This document shows, one piece after another, positions 53,410 through 62,454 of a stretch of DNA of 64,000 bases (positions are counted from its first letter, which is position 1; every line of letters begins with the position of its first letter). This DNA comes from Calidifontimicrobium sp035325925 (lineage in GTDB: Bacteria; Pseudomonadota; Gammaproteobacteria; Burkholderiales; Burkholderiaceae_C). The DNA lies in the NCBI RefSeq assembly GCF_035325925.1, contig NZ_DAOKZA010000015.1:18928-82927 (forward strand), written 5' to 3'. The notes under the pieces are model-generated. The model searched no databases. It saw nothing but the letters and a program-made list of their open reading frames with translations, and was not told the origin of the DNA. Both the position numbers and the translations under genes were made by a program.

Positions 53410-54117
53410 TCAGCGCACCGCGGTCTCGACGTCGGCGAGCGCGACGTGACGCACGTCGGTGCCCTTGACGACGTAGATCACCGCTTCGGCGAGGTTCTTC
53501 GCGTGGTCGCCGACGCGCTCGATGGCCTTGGCGACGAACACCAGGTCGATGCTCGACGAGATCATGCGCGGGTCTTCCATCATGTAGGTGATCAGCTTGC
53601 GCAGCAGGCCGTCGAACTCCTGGTCGATCTGGTCGTCGTGCTTGAGCACCTCGAGCGCGGCGGCAGGGTCCAGGCGCGCGAACGCGTCGAGCGCCTTGCG
53701 CAGCTGCGTGCACGCGAGCTCGCACTCGAACTGCAGGTCGGCCACCGGCAGGCGCAGCCGGCTCGACACGCCGGTGTTGATCAGCCGCTGCACGGTGCGC
53801 GCGATGCGCGCCGCCTCGTCGCCGACGCGCTCGAGGTTGGCGCTGGCCTTGGAGATCGCGATCAGCAGACGCAGGTCGATCGCCGCCGGCTGGCGCGTCG
53901 CGATGATGCGCTGCATCAGCGTGTCGATCTCCACCTCCATGTGGTTGATGCGGTCCTCCTGCTGCAGCACCTGCGTCGCGGTCTCGCCGCTGAAGTTCGC
54001 CAGCGCGTACATGGCCTGCGCGACCTGCGACTCGGCGAGGCCGCCCATCTCGAGCACGCGCGTGGACACGTCGCGGAGGTCGGCATCGAACTGGCTGGAG
54101 ATGTGTTTGTCGTTCAT
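53410..54117 (-). CDS. phoU: Phosphate transport system regulator PhoU
   Basis: A 235-residue all-helical protein with two PhoU repeats, each with a metal-binding E(R)xxD pattern (ANLERVGDEAARIAR and KAIERVGDHAKNLAEAV). It couples PstB and PhoR to keep the regulon off when phosphate is plentiful. ATG 54117 (MNDKHISSQFDADL) fits the family start. GGAG is upstream. Confidence 0.95.
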   Translation of the reverse strand: MNDKHISSQFDADLRDVSTRVLEMGGLAESQVAQAMYALANFSGETATQVLQQEDRINHMEVEIDTLMQRIIATRQPAAIDLRLLIAISKASANLERVGDEAARIARTVQRLINTGVSSRLRLPVADLQFECELACTQLRKALDAFARLDPAAALEVLKHDDQIDQEFDGLLRKLITYMMEDPRMISSSIDLVFVAKAIERVGDHAKNLAEAVIYVVKGTDVRHVALADVETAVR

Positions 54118-54140
54118 CGTGGGTCTCCTCGACGGCCGCC

Positions 54141-54986
54141 TCAGCCGAAGCGGCCGGTGATGTAGTCCTCGGTTTCCTTGCGCAGCGGCTTCATGAACAG
54201 CTCGCTCGTCGGGCTGTACTCGATCAGCTTGCCCAGGTACATGTAGGCGGTGAAGTCCGAGACGCGGGCGGCCTGCTGCATGTTGTGCGTGACGATCACG
54301 ATGGTGTACTTGTGCTTCAGCTCGTGCAGCAGTTCCTCGACCTTGGCGGTGGAGATCGGGTCGAGCGCCGAGCAGGGCTCGTCCAGCAGCAGCACTTCGG
54401 GCTCCAGCGCCACCGCGCGCGCGATCACCAGGCGCTGCTGCTGGCCACCGGACAGGCTCAGCCCGCTGACGTCCAGACGGTCCTTGACCTCGTCCCACAG
54501 CGCGGCCTGCTTCAGCGCGCGTTCCACCGTCTCGTCGAGCTGGGCGCGGTTCCTCACCCCGAGCAGGCGCAGCCCGTAGGCCACGTTCTCGTAGATCGAC
54601 TTCGGGAACGGGTTCGGCTTCTGGAACACCATGCCAACGCGCCGGCGCAGTTGCGCGACGTTGATGCTGCGGTCGTAGATGTTCTTGCCGTCGATCGTGA
54701 TCTGGCCCTCGACGCGGCAGTTGTCCACCAGATCGTTCATGCGGTTGAAGCAGCGCAGCAACGTGGACTTGCCGCAGCCGCTGGGACCGATGAACGCAAC
54801 CACGTGGCTGCGCGGGATGTCCAGGCTGACGTCGTACAGCGCCTGCTTATCGCCGTAGAACAGGTTGACGTTCTGCACCGAGACGGCGACCTCCAGGTCG
54901 GCCAACGGCCTGACGGGGCGTGCCGACGCCGGCACCTCGGTCTCGATGGTCATGCGCGGCGCGGCGGTTTGCGTCATGGCAGTCAT
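54141..54986 (-). CDS. pstB: Phosphate ABC transporter ATP-binding protein
   Basis: A 281-residue ABC ATPase: Walker A GPSGCGKST, Q-loop MVFQKPNPFPKSIYENVAYGL, signature LSGGQQQRL, Walker B VLLLDEPCSALDP and switch His in VTHNMQQAARVSD. The N-terminal ~30 residues form an extension seen in longer Pseudomonas-type PstB. It powers PstCA. ATG 54986 versus an internal ATG at residue 12 cannot be separated by RBS. It is in the operon between pstA and phoU. Confidence 0.95.
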   Translation of the reverse strand: MTAMTQTAAPRMTIETEVPASARPVRPLADLEVAVSVQNVNLFYGDKQALYDVSLDIPRSHVVAFIGPSGCGKSTLLRCFNRMNDLVDNCRVEGQITIDGKNIYDRSINVAQLRRRVGMVFQKPNPFPKSIYENVAYGLRLLGVRNRAQLDETVERALKQAALWDEVKDRLDVSGLSLSGGQQQRLVIARAVALEPEVLLLDEPCSALDPISTAKVEELLHELKHKYTIVIVTHNMQQAARVSDFTAYMYLGKLIEYSPTSELFMKPLRKETEDYITGRFG

Positions 54987-55035
54987 CGGATTCCTCGATT
55001 CGATCGCATTGTGTACGGGGTGGGCGGCACGCGCA

Positions 55036-56691
55036 TCAGACGTTGTCGAGCCCGCGGAACTTCTCGCGCAGTCGGTTGCGCAGGCGGATCGCGGCGAGGT
55101 TGAGCACCATGATCACGACGACCAGCAGCAGCGCCGTGGCGTAGACCAACGGGCGCGCGGCCTCGACGTTCGGGCTCTGGAAGCCGACGTCGTAGATGTG
55201 GAAGCCCAGGTGCATGAACTTGCGCTCGAGGTGCAGGAACGGGAAGTTGCCGTCCAGCGGCAGCGTGGGCGCCAGCTTGACCACGCCGACCAGCATCAAC
55301 GGGGCCACCTCGCCGGCCGCACGCGCCACCGCCAGGATGAGACCGGTCATCATCGCCGGGCTCGCCATCGGCAGCACGGTGCGCCACAGCGTCTCGGCCT
55401 TGGTCGCGCCCAGCGCGAGGCTGCCTTCGCGCACCGACCGCGGCACGCGTGCCAGCCCCTCCTCGGTGGCGACGATGACCACCGGCAGCGTCAGGATCGC
55501 CAGCGTCAGCGAGGCCCACAGCAGCCCGGGGCTGCCGAAGGTGGGCGCAGGCAACGCCTCGGGGAAGAACAGCTGATCGATGTTGCCGCCGAGGAAGTAG
55601 ACGAAGAAGCCCAGGCCGAACACGCCGTAGACGATGGACGGCACGCCGGCGAGGTTGTTCACCGACACGCGGATGACCCGGATCAGCGGCCCCTGCCTGG
55701 CGTATTCGCGCATGTAGATGGCGGCCATGATGCCCAGCGGCGTGACCATCACCGCCATCAGCAGCACCATCAGCACGGTGCCGAAGATCGCCGGGAAGAT
55801 GCCACCCTCGGTGTTGGCCTCGCGCGGGTCGTCCCAGACGAACTCGCCGAGCTTCTTCACGTAGTGCCCGATCTTGTCGAACAGGCCCATGTCGTTGGCC
55901 CGGTAGACGTCGGCCACCAGCGCCAGCTTGACCTCGACCTCCTGGCCGTCCATCACGCGCCCGACCAGCGTGTCGCGGCCGATCTCCTGACGCAGGACGC
56001 CGATCTTCTCCTGCAGCTGACCGAACTGCGCGTTCAGCGCCTCGCGCTGCCGTGCGAAGTCGGCGTTGCGGTCCTCGGTCAACTGGCCCTTGAGCTCCAG
56101 CTTTCGCGCCTGCAGCCGCAGCTGCTCGAGCGCGTAGTTGATCCTGCCGATGTCGTTCTTCTCGATGCGGTAGATCTGGTTGAAGAGGTCGTTGGCGCGC
56201 TCGACGCGCCGGCTCAGTTCCGGCCAGGCGGCCTCGCCGCTGGCCACGACCTGGCCGTTCTCCTTGACGGCGACCAGGTGGCCGTAGAAGTTGCCCCACT
56301 CGCGCCGCTCGATCGTCACGATGTCCTTCGGGTACTTGACCTCGCCCAGCAGCGGCAGCGGGAACCAGCGGAAGTCCGCCCCGGTGACATCGCGGTTGCC
56401 CATCTTGACCAGCACCCGCTCGGCGAAGAGCGCTTCGCCGGGGATGTCGAAGCCGGCCTCGCGCAGGCGGCGCACGGCCACTTCCTCGCGTTCGCGCAGC
56501 TCGCCGATGAGGCCGATCACGCTGCCGTCGCGCTCCTTGAAGGTGGTCTCGGCCACCGGCTTGGGCCAGAAGTGCCCCAGCCCGCGCAGCGCGGTCAGCG
56601 CCATCACGCCGGCCACCGCCAGCACGGCGGCCGCCACGGCGCCCGCGGTCAGCCAGATCCAGGGCGAGCCCGATTTGAACCAATCACGCAC
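55036..56691 (-). CDS. pstA: Phosphate ABC transporter permease PstA, long form
   Basis: A 551-residue permease, much longer than the usual ~290. A first membrane helix (WIWLTAGAVAAAVLAVAGVMALTAL) is followed by about 220 residues of periplasmic, partly coiled-coil sequence (LEQLRLQARKLELKGQLTEDRNADFARQREALNAQFGQLQEKIGVLRQEI spans the long helix). The ABC permease domain with the EAA loop (EEGLARVPRSVREGSLALGATKAETLWRTVLP) follows. The long form is known from Pseudomonas-like Pst systems. 18 bp separate it from pstC. Confidence 0.93.
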   Translation of the reverse strand: MRDWFKSGSPWIWLTAGAVAAAVLAVAGVMALTALRGLGHFWPKPVAETTFKERDGSVIGLIGELREREEVAVRRLREAGFDIPGEALFAERVLVKMGNRDVTGADFRWFPLPLLGEVKYPKDIVTIERREWGNFYGHLVAVKENGQVVASGEAAWPELSRRVERANDLFNQIYRIEKNDIGRINYALEQLRLQARKLELKGQLTEDRNADFARQREALNAQFGQLQEKIGVLRQEIGRDTLVGRVMDGQEVEVKLALVADVYRANDMGLFDKIGHYVKKLGEFVWDDPREANTEGGIFPAIFGTVLMVLLMAVMVTPLGIMAAIYMREYARQGPLIRVIRVSVNNLAGVPSIVYGVFGLGFFVYFLGGNIDQLFFPEALPAPTFGSPGLLWASLTLAILTLPVVIVATEEGLARVPRSVREGSLALGATKAETLWRTVLPMASPAMMTGLILAVARAAGEVAPLMLVGVVKLAPTLPLDGNFPFLHLERKFMHLGFHIYDVGFQSPNVEAARPLVYATALLLVVVIMVLNLAAIRLRNRLREKFRGLDNV

Positions 56692-56709
56692 GCTCGTGCT
56701 CCTCGCAGC

Positions 56710-58968
56710 TCAGATGGTCTGGTACTTTTCGCGCAGGCGCTGGCGTACCAGCTCGGCGAGCGTGTTGACGAAGAACGTGAAGGCGAACAACACCAGCGCC
56801 GACAGGAACAGCAGGCGGTAGTGGGTCTCGCCGACGCCGGCCTCCGGCATCTCGACGCCGATGTTGGCCGACAGGGTGCGGAAACCCGTGAAGATGCTGA
56901 AGTCCATCACCGCGGTGTTGCCGGTGGCCATCAGCACGATCATGGTCTCGCCGACGGCGCGCCCCAGGCCGATCATCACGGCCGAGAAGATGCCCGGGCT
57001 GGCGGTCAGCAGCACGACGCCCATCAGCGTCTGCCAGGGCGTGGCGCCGAGAGCCAGCGAGCCGGAGGTGAGCGACTTCGGCACCGAGAAGATCGCGTCC
57101 TCGGCGATCGAGAAGATGGTCGGCGTGACGGCGAAGCCCATCGCGATGCCGACCACCAGCGAGTTGCGCTGCTCGTACTTGATGCCGAGCTCGTTGCTCA
57201 GCCAGTTCGGCATGTCGCCGCCGAAGAAGGCCGCTTCGATCGGGTGGCCGATCTGGAAAGTCAGCCAGACCACGAACACCAGCACCGGCATCAGCAGCGC
57301 CGCCTCCCAGCCGGGCGCGACGCGGTCCTTGATCGCGGCGGGCATCAGGTGCCAGACATAGGCCGCCAGGATCATCGACGCCGGCAGCAGCAAGATCGAC
57401 AGCAGCACGCCGGCGAGGTTGTTCTCCACCAGCGGCGCCAGCCACAGGCCGGCCAGGAACCCCAGCACCACCGTGGGCAGCGCCTCCATCACCTCGATCG
57501 TCGGCTTGACGACGGTGCGCATGCGCGACGACATGAAGTAGGCGGTGAAGATCGCGCCCAGGATCGCCAGCGGCACCGAAATCGCCATCGCGTAGGCCGC
57601 GGCCTTGATCGTGCCGTAGGTCAGCGGCGCGAGGCTGAACTTGGGTTCGAAGTCGGCGTTCGCCGCCGACGACTGCCAGACGTAGTCGGGCTCCTCGTAG
57701 CTCTCGTACCAGACCTTCTGCCACAGCGCCGAGAAGGAGACCTCGGGGTAGTGGTTCTCCACCGCCGCCGAGTAGACGCGCCCGGCCTGGTCCTGCGCGA
57801 GATAGCCGTTGCCGCGCGGAGGCACGCCCAGCGCCACCAGCGGCTGGTCGCTGAGCCTCTCGCGGAACAGCAGGCGCTGCGAGGTCGCGAAGTAGCTCCC
57901 GAGATGGCCCTGGGCGTCACCGACGATGAAGCCCTTGCGGAAAAACTCCGGCGCCAGCGCGGTCACCGCGGCGGGCATGGGATCGAAGCCACGGATGCGC
58001 TTCAACGCGAAGGTCGTGCCCTCGACGCGCACCGGGAACCACTGCGCCAGTTCGCCCCGGTCGGTGCCGACGATCAGCGAGAAGCCACCGCTGAGCATCG
58101 CCAGCGCGGTCACGCGCTGGCCGGCCGGCGCGATCTCCACGGTCTCGAGCAGCCGCGGCGCCGTCTTGTTCGAGATGTCGTAGCGCGCCAGGCTGCGGTC
58201 GCCGTGAAGCACATAGAGCTCGCGCTGCTTCGACTCGATGTAGAGCTGACGCACGCCCGCCGGCACCGGCGAGATCTCGCTCTGCTGGACCTCGCTCTTG
58301 GCCTCGCCCGTGATCGGATTCGTCGTGACGTTCACCGCCGACACCAGCAGGCGTCCGTCCACCGTCAGCGCGGCGATCGTCGACCCGTCGTCGGACTGCT
58401 GGACACCGAGCAGCCGGATCGGCTGTCCGCGTGGATCGACCACGAGCGGCTGCTCGCCGAGCGGGTAGCTGAGCTCCGGCGTGATCAGGCGCCGGTTGTT
58501 CGGATAGCTGACGGCGAAGCCCTGCTTGGCCAGTATCACGCGACCGTCCGAGAGACCGAAGCCCTGGCTGTAGCTGCGCCGCTCGCCGACCGCGGCGCTG
58601 GTCACCTCGACGCCGGCGGGTACCGGCAGCAGCGTCTCCGACAGCACCTCGCCGCTGTCGAAGCGGAAGAAGGTGACCGATCCCTGGGTGCCGACGCGGG
58701 AGCCGATCTCCCGCTGCTCCTCGCCGGTGTAGGCCAGCGTCGCCTGTCCGCCGCCGGGCACGGCGTACTGGCTGCGCTTGTCGACCGACGGCGCCATGAA
58801 CAGCGGCACGACCACGCTGGCGAGGTAGAAGAAGATCGCCGAGACCGCGACGATGACGCTGATGCCGCCCACCGTCATGGTGTGCTTGAAGAAGCTGTCG
58901 GTCAGGAGCCGACGGCCCATCGCGGCATTGACGCTGAGGGCGGTGGAGGTCTGACTGGCGGAGTTCAT
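56710..58968 (-). CDS. pstC: Phosphate ABC transporter permease PstC, long form
   Basis: A 752-residue permease instead of the usual ~310-330. After TM1 (GGISVIVAVSAIFFYLASVVVPLFM, about residues 34-58) there is a large periplasmic domain to about residue 445 with beta-propeller-like repeats (LTVDGRLLVSAV, LYVLHGDRSLARYDIS, SLIVGTDRGELAQWFPV, GFIVGDAQGHLGSYF). The C-terminal permease has EAA-loop SIAEDAIFSVPKSLTSGSLALGATPWQTLMGVVL. This matches long Pst permeases of some gamma- and betaproteobacteria. The extra domain may sense or capture phosphate-related ligands; that is inference. Confidence 0.93.
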   Translation of the reverse strand: MNSASQTSTALSVNAAMGRRLLTDSFFKHTMTVGGISVIVAVSAIFFYLASVVVPLFMAPSVDKRSQYAVPGGGQATLAYTGEEQREIGSRVGTQGSVTFFRFDSGEVLSETLLPVPAGVEVTSAAVGERRSYSQGFGLSDGRVILAKQGFAVSYPNNRRLITPELSYPLGEQPLVVDPRGQPIRLLGVQQSDDGSTIAALTVDGRLLVSAVNVTTNPITGEAKSEVQQSEISPVPAGVRQLYIESKQRELYVLHGDRSLARYDISNKTAPRLLETVEIAPAGQRVTALAMLSGGFSLIVGTDRGELAQWFPVRVEGTTFALKRIRGFDPMPAAVTALAPEFFRKGFIVGDAQGHLGSYFATSQRLLFRERLSDQPLVALGVPPRGNGYLAQDQAGRVYSAAVENHYPEVSFSALWQKVWYESYEEPDYVWQSSAANADFEPKFSLAPLTYGTIKAAAYAMAISVPLAILGAIFTAYFMSSRMRTVVKPTIEVMEALPTVVLGFLAGLWLAPLVENNLAGVLLSILLLPASMILAAYVWHLMPAAIKDRVAPGWEAALLMPVLVFVVWLTFQIGHPIEAAFFGGDMPNWLSNELGIKYEQRNSLVVGIAMGFAVTPTIFSIAEDAIFSVPKSLTSGSLALGATPWQTLMGVVLLTASPGIFSAVMIGLGRAVGETMIVLMATGNTAVMDFSIFTGFRTLSANIGVEMPEAGVGETHYRLLFLSALVLFAFTFFVNTLAELVRQRLREKYQTI

Positions 58969-59046
58969 CGGAGATGGCCCGATCTGACGTGAAGCGAGGG
59001 TGGCGACGCGACGTCGCCACCCTCCGGTGCGGCGGCCGCGACGCGT

Positions 59047-59640
59047 CTACTTCCGCGCGACGCGCAGCGCCTCGAAGCGCTCGGCGCGGTCGGCCGGCTT
59101 GCCCTTGGCGTAGCTGTCCTTGTTCATCACGTAGACCAGCGTCTCGCCCTTGGGCCCGGCGCCGATCTCGGTGTAGCTGTAGGGCACTTCGCCGAAGGCC
59201 GTGAAGTCGGTCATGTCCTTGAGGTTGCCGAACAGATAGAAGCGGCCCCCCTTGAAGACCTCGCCGTAGAACTTGTCGCCGGGCGGCAGGCTGCCGCCCA
59301 GGATCTGCTCACCGCGGCTCGGCTTGTTGGCCTTGACGTCATCGCCGGTGATGCCGAAGACCAGCGTCTTGCCGCCCGGACCGGCGCCGACCTGCGTGCG
59401 GGTCAGCGCCACTTCGCCATGGGCCAGGAAGTCGAAGTAGTTCTTCGTGTCGCCGAACGCGTGCACGCGGCCGCTGTCGGGCAGCACGACGAACAACTCG
59501 ACCGGCGCGGCGGCCGGCGCCGCAGACGCTGCAGCAGCGGGGGCCGGCGCGGGCGCCGGGGCGGGAGCTGGCGCGGTGGCGCAGCCGGCGGCCAGGGCCG
59601 CGGCCGCGAGCAGCGCACCGTAGCGCACGGTGGGATTCAT
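59047..59640 (-). CDS. Lipoprotein with two internal repeats between pstS and pstC
   Basis: A 197-residue lipoprotein with lipobox LAAGC. A Pro/Ala repeat follows (APAPAPAPAPAPAAAA region) as a flexible tether. The mature part has two similar modules: HAFGDTKNYFDFLAHGEVALTRTQVGAGPGGKTLVFG and LFGNLKDMTDFTAFGEVPYSYTEIGAGPKGETLVYV. ATG 59640 is preferred because AGGAG is nine bases upstream; ATG 59646 would leave only three. Location inside the pst operon suggests a role in phosphate uptake or its sensing at the outer membrane. Family not recognised. Confidence 0.75.
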   Translation of the reverse strand: MNPTVRYGALLAAAALAAGCATAPAPAPAPAPAPAAAASAAPAAAPVELFVVLPDSGRVHAFGDTKNYFDFLAHGEVALTRTQVGAGPGGKTLVFGITGDDVKANKPSRGEQILGGSLPPGDKFYGEVFKGGRFYLFGNLKDMTDFTAFGEVPYSYTEIGAGPKGETLVYVMNKDSYAKGKPADRAERFEALRVARK

Positions 59641-59668
59641 GGGCATCGTCTCCTGAGTGCCGCGCGGA

Positions 59669-60646
59669 TCAGTTCAGCGCCGCGAGGAAGCGCTGAGCCA
59701 GCGCGTTGGGCACCGGAACGAAGCCGTCCTTGATCGTCACTTCCTGGCCCTGCTTGGACAGCACCATCTTGAAGAACTCGCGCTCCAGCGGGGCGAGCGG
59801 CTGGTTCGGCTTCTTGTTGACGTAGACGTACAGCACGCGAGCCAGCGGGTAGGTGCCGTCGATCGCGTGCGTGGCATCCGGCTCGACGAAGGGCTCGCCC
59901 TTCTTCTTGGACAGCGGCAGCGCGCGCACGCCCGAGGTCTTGTAGCCGATGCCCGAGTAGCCCAGCGCGTTCAGCTGCGTGGCCACGCTCTGCACCACCG
60001 AGGCCGAACCCGGCTGTTCGGCGACGTTGCGCTTGAAGTCACCCTTGCACAGCGCCACTTCCTTGTAGAAGCCGTAGGTGCCGGACACCGAGTTGCGGCC
60101 GTACATCGCGATGTCGCGGTTGGCCCACTCGCCGGTCAGGCCCAGCTGGCCCCACTTGGTGATGTCGGCGGCGCCGCCGCACTTGCGCCCGACCGACATC
60201 GCGGCGTCGACTTCCTCGAGGCTCAAGCCCTTGATCGGGTTGTCCTTGTTGACATAGACGGCCAGCGCGTCGATCGCGACGCCGACGGCGGTGGGCTTGT
60301 AGCCGTGCTTCTTCTCGAAGGCCTCGACCTCGCGCGCGGTCATCAGCCGGCTCATCGGCCCGAAGTTCGACGCCCCTTCGGTCAGCGCCGGCGGCGCCGT
60401 CGACGACCCGGCGCCCTGGATCTGGATGTTGACGTTCGGGTACAGGCGCTTGAACTCCTCGGCCCACAGCGTCATCAGGTTGTTCAGCGTGTCCGACCCG
60501 ACGCTGGTGAAGTTGCCCGACACGCCCGCGGCCTTCTGATACGTCGGCAACGCGGCGTCGACCGTGACTGGCTGAGCGTGCGCCGCCGTCGTGATCAGGC
60601 CGAAGCCGACCAGGCCGAGCGCGGAAATGAGCTTGTTGAGGGTCAT
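59669..60646 (-). CDS. pstS: Periplasmic phosphate-binding protein
   Basis: A 325-residue binding protein with a signal peptide (LISALGLVGFGLITTAAHA). The phosphate-site patterns are GNFTSVGSDTLNNLM, QGAGSSTAPPAL, and SRLMTAREVEAFEKKHGYKP, followed by YGRNSVSGTYGFYKEVALC. It delivers phosphate to PstCA. GGAG precedes the ATG. Two Pho-box groups and a -10 box lie upstream. It is the first gene of the pst-pho operon. Confidence 0.95.
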   Translation of the reverse strand: MTLNKLISALGLVGFGLITTAAHAQPVTVDAALPTYQKAAGVSGNFTSVGSDTLNNLMTLWAEEFKRLYPNVNIQIQGAGSSTAPPALTEGASNFGPMSRLMTAREVEAFEKKHGYKPTAVGVAIDALAVYVNKDNPIKGLSLEEVDAAMSVGRKCGGAADITKWGQLGLTGEWANRDIAMYGRNSVSGTYGFYKEVALCKGDFKRNVAEQPGSASVVQSVATQLNALGYSGIGYKTSGVRALPLSKKKGEPFVEPDATHAIDGTYPLARVLYVYVNKKPNQPLAPLEREFFKMVLSKQGQEVTIKDGFVPVPNALAQRFLAALN

Positions 60647-60702
60647 GCGTCCACTCCGTTGGAAAGAAGAATGCGGAAGGCTCGAAACGACGAGTCAGGC
60701 GC

Positions 60703-60708
60703 ATGCTA
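60703..60708 (-). promoter_or_regulatory. -10 box of the pst-pho operon
   Basis: TAGCAT on the minus strand, ten bases downstream of the proximal Pho box, which replaces the -35. Predicted start near 60696, leader about 50 nt. Confidence 0.45.
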
Positions 60709-60718
60709 GGGACGCTCG

Positions 60719-60736
60719 ATGACCGGATTGTGACAA
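60719..60736 (-). promoter_or_regulatory. Pho box 1 of the pst operon
   Basis: On the minus strand TTGTCAC-AATC-CGGTCAT: two 7-bp half-sites with a 4-bp spacer (11-bp period), close to the PhoB consensus CTGTCAT-n4-CTGTCAT. Confidence 0.75.
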
Positions 60737-60812
60737 CTCCGGCGGCGCACCGTCACGGAACCTCGCCGCGACGGCGCGACCCGCGGACCCCGGCAGCGGT
60801 GTTCGACCGTCG

Positions 60813-60840
60813 ATGACACGGTCGTGACGGAACGGTGAAG
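60813..60840 (-). promoter_or_regulatory. Upstream Pho half-sites (three in a row)
   Basis: On the minus strand GTGTCAT, CCGTCAC and a weaker CTTCACC begin at 11-bp intervals (plus-strand marks 60813, 60824 and 60835). They lie about 77 bp, roughly seven helical turns, upstream of the proximal box. Confidence 0.55.
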
Positions 60841-61007
60841 ACCCGCCTCCCGGCGCGAGACGCTGCCGGGCGACGCGCGCGCAACCGCACCGGCGGTGGC
60901 CGGCGGAAGGCAGTCGGTCAGGGCGACGCATGCCGTTGCCGCCCGAACGCGCCCCTCATGGGCAGGCCGGGCGGGCGGCGCGGCGCAGGTGGGCGCGCCG
61001 TCGGCGC
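60841..61007. other. Gap between the pst control region and the end of glmM
   Basis: The whole 361-bp region 60647-61007 has no gene. The pst leader and control sites take up 60647-60840. I see nothing definite in the remaining 167 bp; it may hold the glmM transcript end. Confidence 0.3.
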
Positions 61008-62378
61008 TCAGGCGGCCGCGGGAAGCGTCGCAGTGGCAGTCGCCGAGAGGCGCGCCGCGTCGGCCAGGCGCTGCGCACAGCGCTGCGCCAGCGCGGCGTC
61101 GCGCGCCTCGACCATCACGCGCAGCACCGGCTCGGTGCCCGACGCGCGGATCAGGACGCGCCCGCTGTCGCCCAGCTCGTGCTGCACCGCCTGCTGCTCG
61201 GCGGCCAGCCGCGGATTGCGCCGCCAGTCGGTGCCGTCGGCCAGCCGCACGTTGATCAGCGTCTGCGGGAACAGCGCGACCCCGGCGAGCAGTTCGGCCA
61301 GGGTGTGCGTGCCGTTGCGCCGCACCGCCTGCATCACCTGCAGCGCGCTGACGATGCCGTCGCCGGTGGTGTGGCGATCGAGCGCGATCAGGTGCCCCGA
61401 ACCCTCGCCGCCGAGCTGCCATCCGCGCGCGACCAGTTCCTCGAGCACGTACCGGTCGCCGACCTTCGCCCGCACCAGCGGCACGCCGCGCTCGCGCAGC
61501 GCCATCTCGACGCCGAGGTTGGTCATCAGCGTGCCCACGACGCCGGGCACCGCCTGTCCCTTGGCCAGCCGGTCCATCGCGATCACGTAGAGCAATTCGT
61601 CGCCGTCGTACAGGCGCCCGTGCGCGTCGACGATCTGCAGCCGGTCGGCATCGCCGTCGAGCGCGATGCCATAGTCGGCGCCGTGCCGGGCCACGGCGGC
61701 CACGAGCGCCTGCGGCGAGGTCGCACCGACCCCGTCGTTGATGTTCATGCCGTCGGGACTGCAGCCGATCGTCTCGACGCTGGCGCCGAGCTCGTGGAAC
61801 ACGTCGGGTGCGACGTGGTACGCCGCGCCGTGCGCCGCATCGACGACGACCTTCATGCCGCGCAGCGACAGGCTGTGCGGCACCGTGCTCTTGCAGAACT
61901 CGATGTAGCGCCCGCGCGCGTCGTCCAGGCGCCGCGCCCGGCCGAGCCCGGCCGAGTCGACCCACTGCGGCGGCTCGGCCAGCGCCTCCTCCACCGCGCG
62001 CTCCCACTCGTCGGGCAGCTTCTCGCCCCGGGCCGAGAAGAACTTGACGCCGTTGTCGGGGTAGGCGTTGTGGCTGGCGCTGATGACCACGCCCAGGTCC
62101 AGCCGCAACGCGCGCGTGAGGTAGGCCACGCCCGGCGTCGGCAGCGGGCCCGACAGCAGCACGTCGACGCCGGCGGCGGCCAAGCCGGCCTCGAGCGCCG
62201 ACTCGATCATGTAGCCGGAGATGCGCGTGTCCTTGCCGATCAGCACCGTCGGCCGTTGGGCGCCGCGTCGCAGCACGCGGCCCACGGCATGGCCGAGCGA
62301 GAGCATGAAGTCGGGCGTGATCGGCGCGCGGCCGACCGTGCCGCGGATGCCGTCGGTGCCGAAGTAGGTTCTGCTCAT
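61008..62378 (-). CDS. glmM: Phosphoglucosamine mutase
   Basis: A 456-residue alpha-D-phosphohexomutase: FGTDGIRG at the N-terminus, catalytic Ser in VISASHNAYPDNGVKFF (S in the phospho-serine loop), metal-binding DGDADRL and sugar-binding GEGSGH. The C-terminal phosphate loop is RASGTEPVLRVMVEA. It makes glucosamine-1-phosphate for cell wall and LPS. ATG 62378 (MSRTYFGTDG) fits the family. It follows folP with a 76-bp gap. Confidence 0.96.
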   Translation of the reverse strand: MSRTYFGTDGIRGTVGRAPITPDFMLSLGHAVGRVLRRGAQRPTVLIGKDTRISGYMIESALEAGLAAAGVDVLLSGPLPTPGVAYLTRALRLDLGVVISASHNAYPDNGVKFFSARGEKLPDEWERAVEEALAEPPQWVDSAGLGRARRLDDARGRYIEFCKSTVPHSLSLRGMKVVVDAAHGAAYHVAPDVFHELGASVETIGCSPDGMNINDGVGATSPQALVAAVARHGADYGIALDGDADRLQIVDAHGRLYDGDELLYVIAMDRLAKGQAVPGVVGTLMTNLGVEMALRERGVPLVRAKVGDRYVLEELVARGWQLGGEGSGHLIALDRHTTGDGIVSALQVMQAVRRNGTHTLAELLAGVALFPQTLINVRLADGTDWRRNPRLAAEQQAVQHELGDSGRVLIRASGTEPVLRVMVEARDAALAQRCAQRLADAARLSATATATLPAAA

Positions 62379-62454
62379 CGTTGCGCTGCTCCGAGTTGCG
62401 CGCGCCGGCCACTGCGATGCCGCAGCCAGCCCCCGCCGGCCGCCGAGACCGGTT

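Noticed and set aside
54865..58992. 1375-residue plus-strand frame over pstA/pstC
   Set aside because: Shadow frame of high-GC genes, rich in H, Q and R, no domain.
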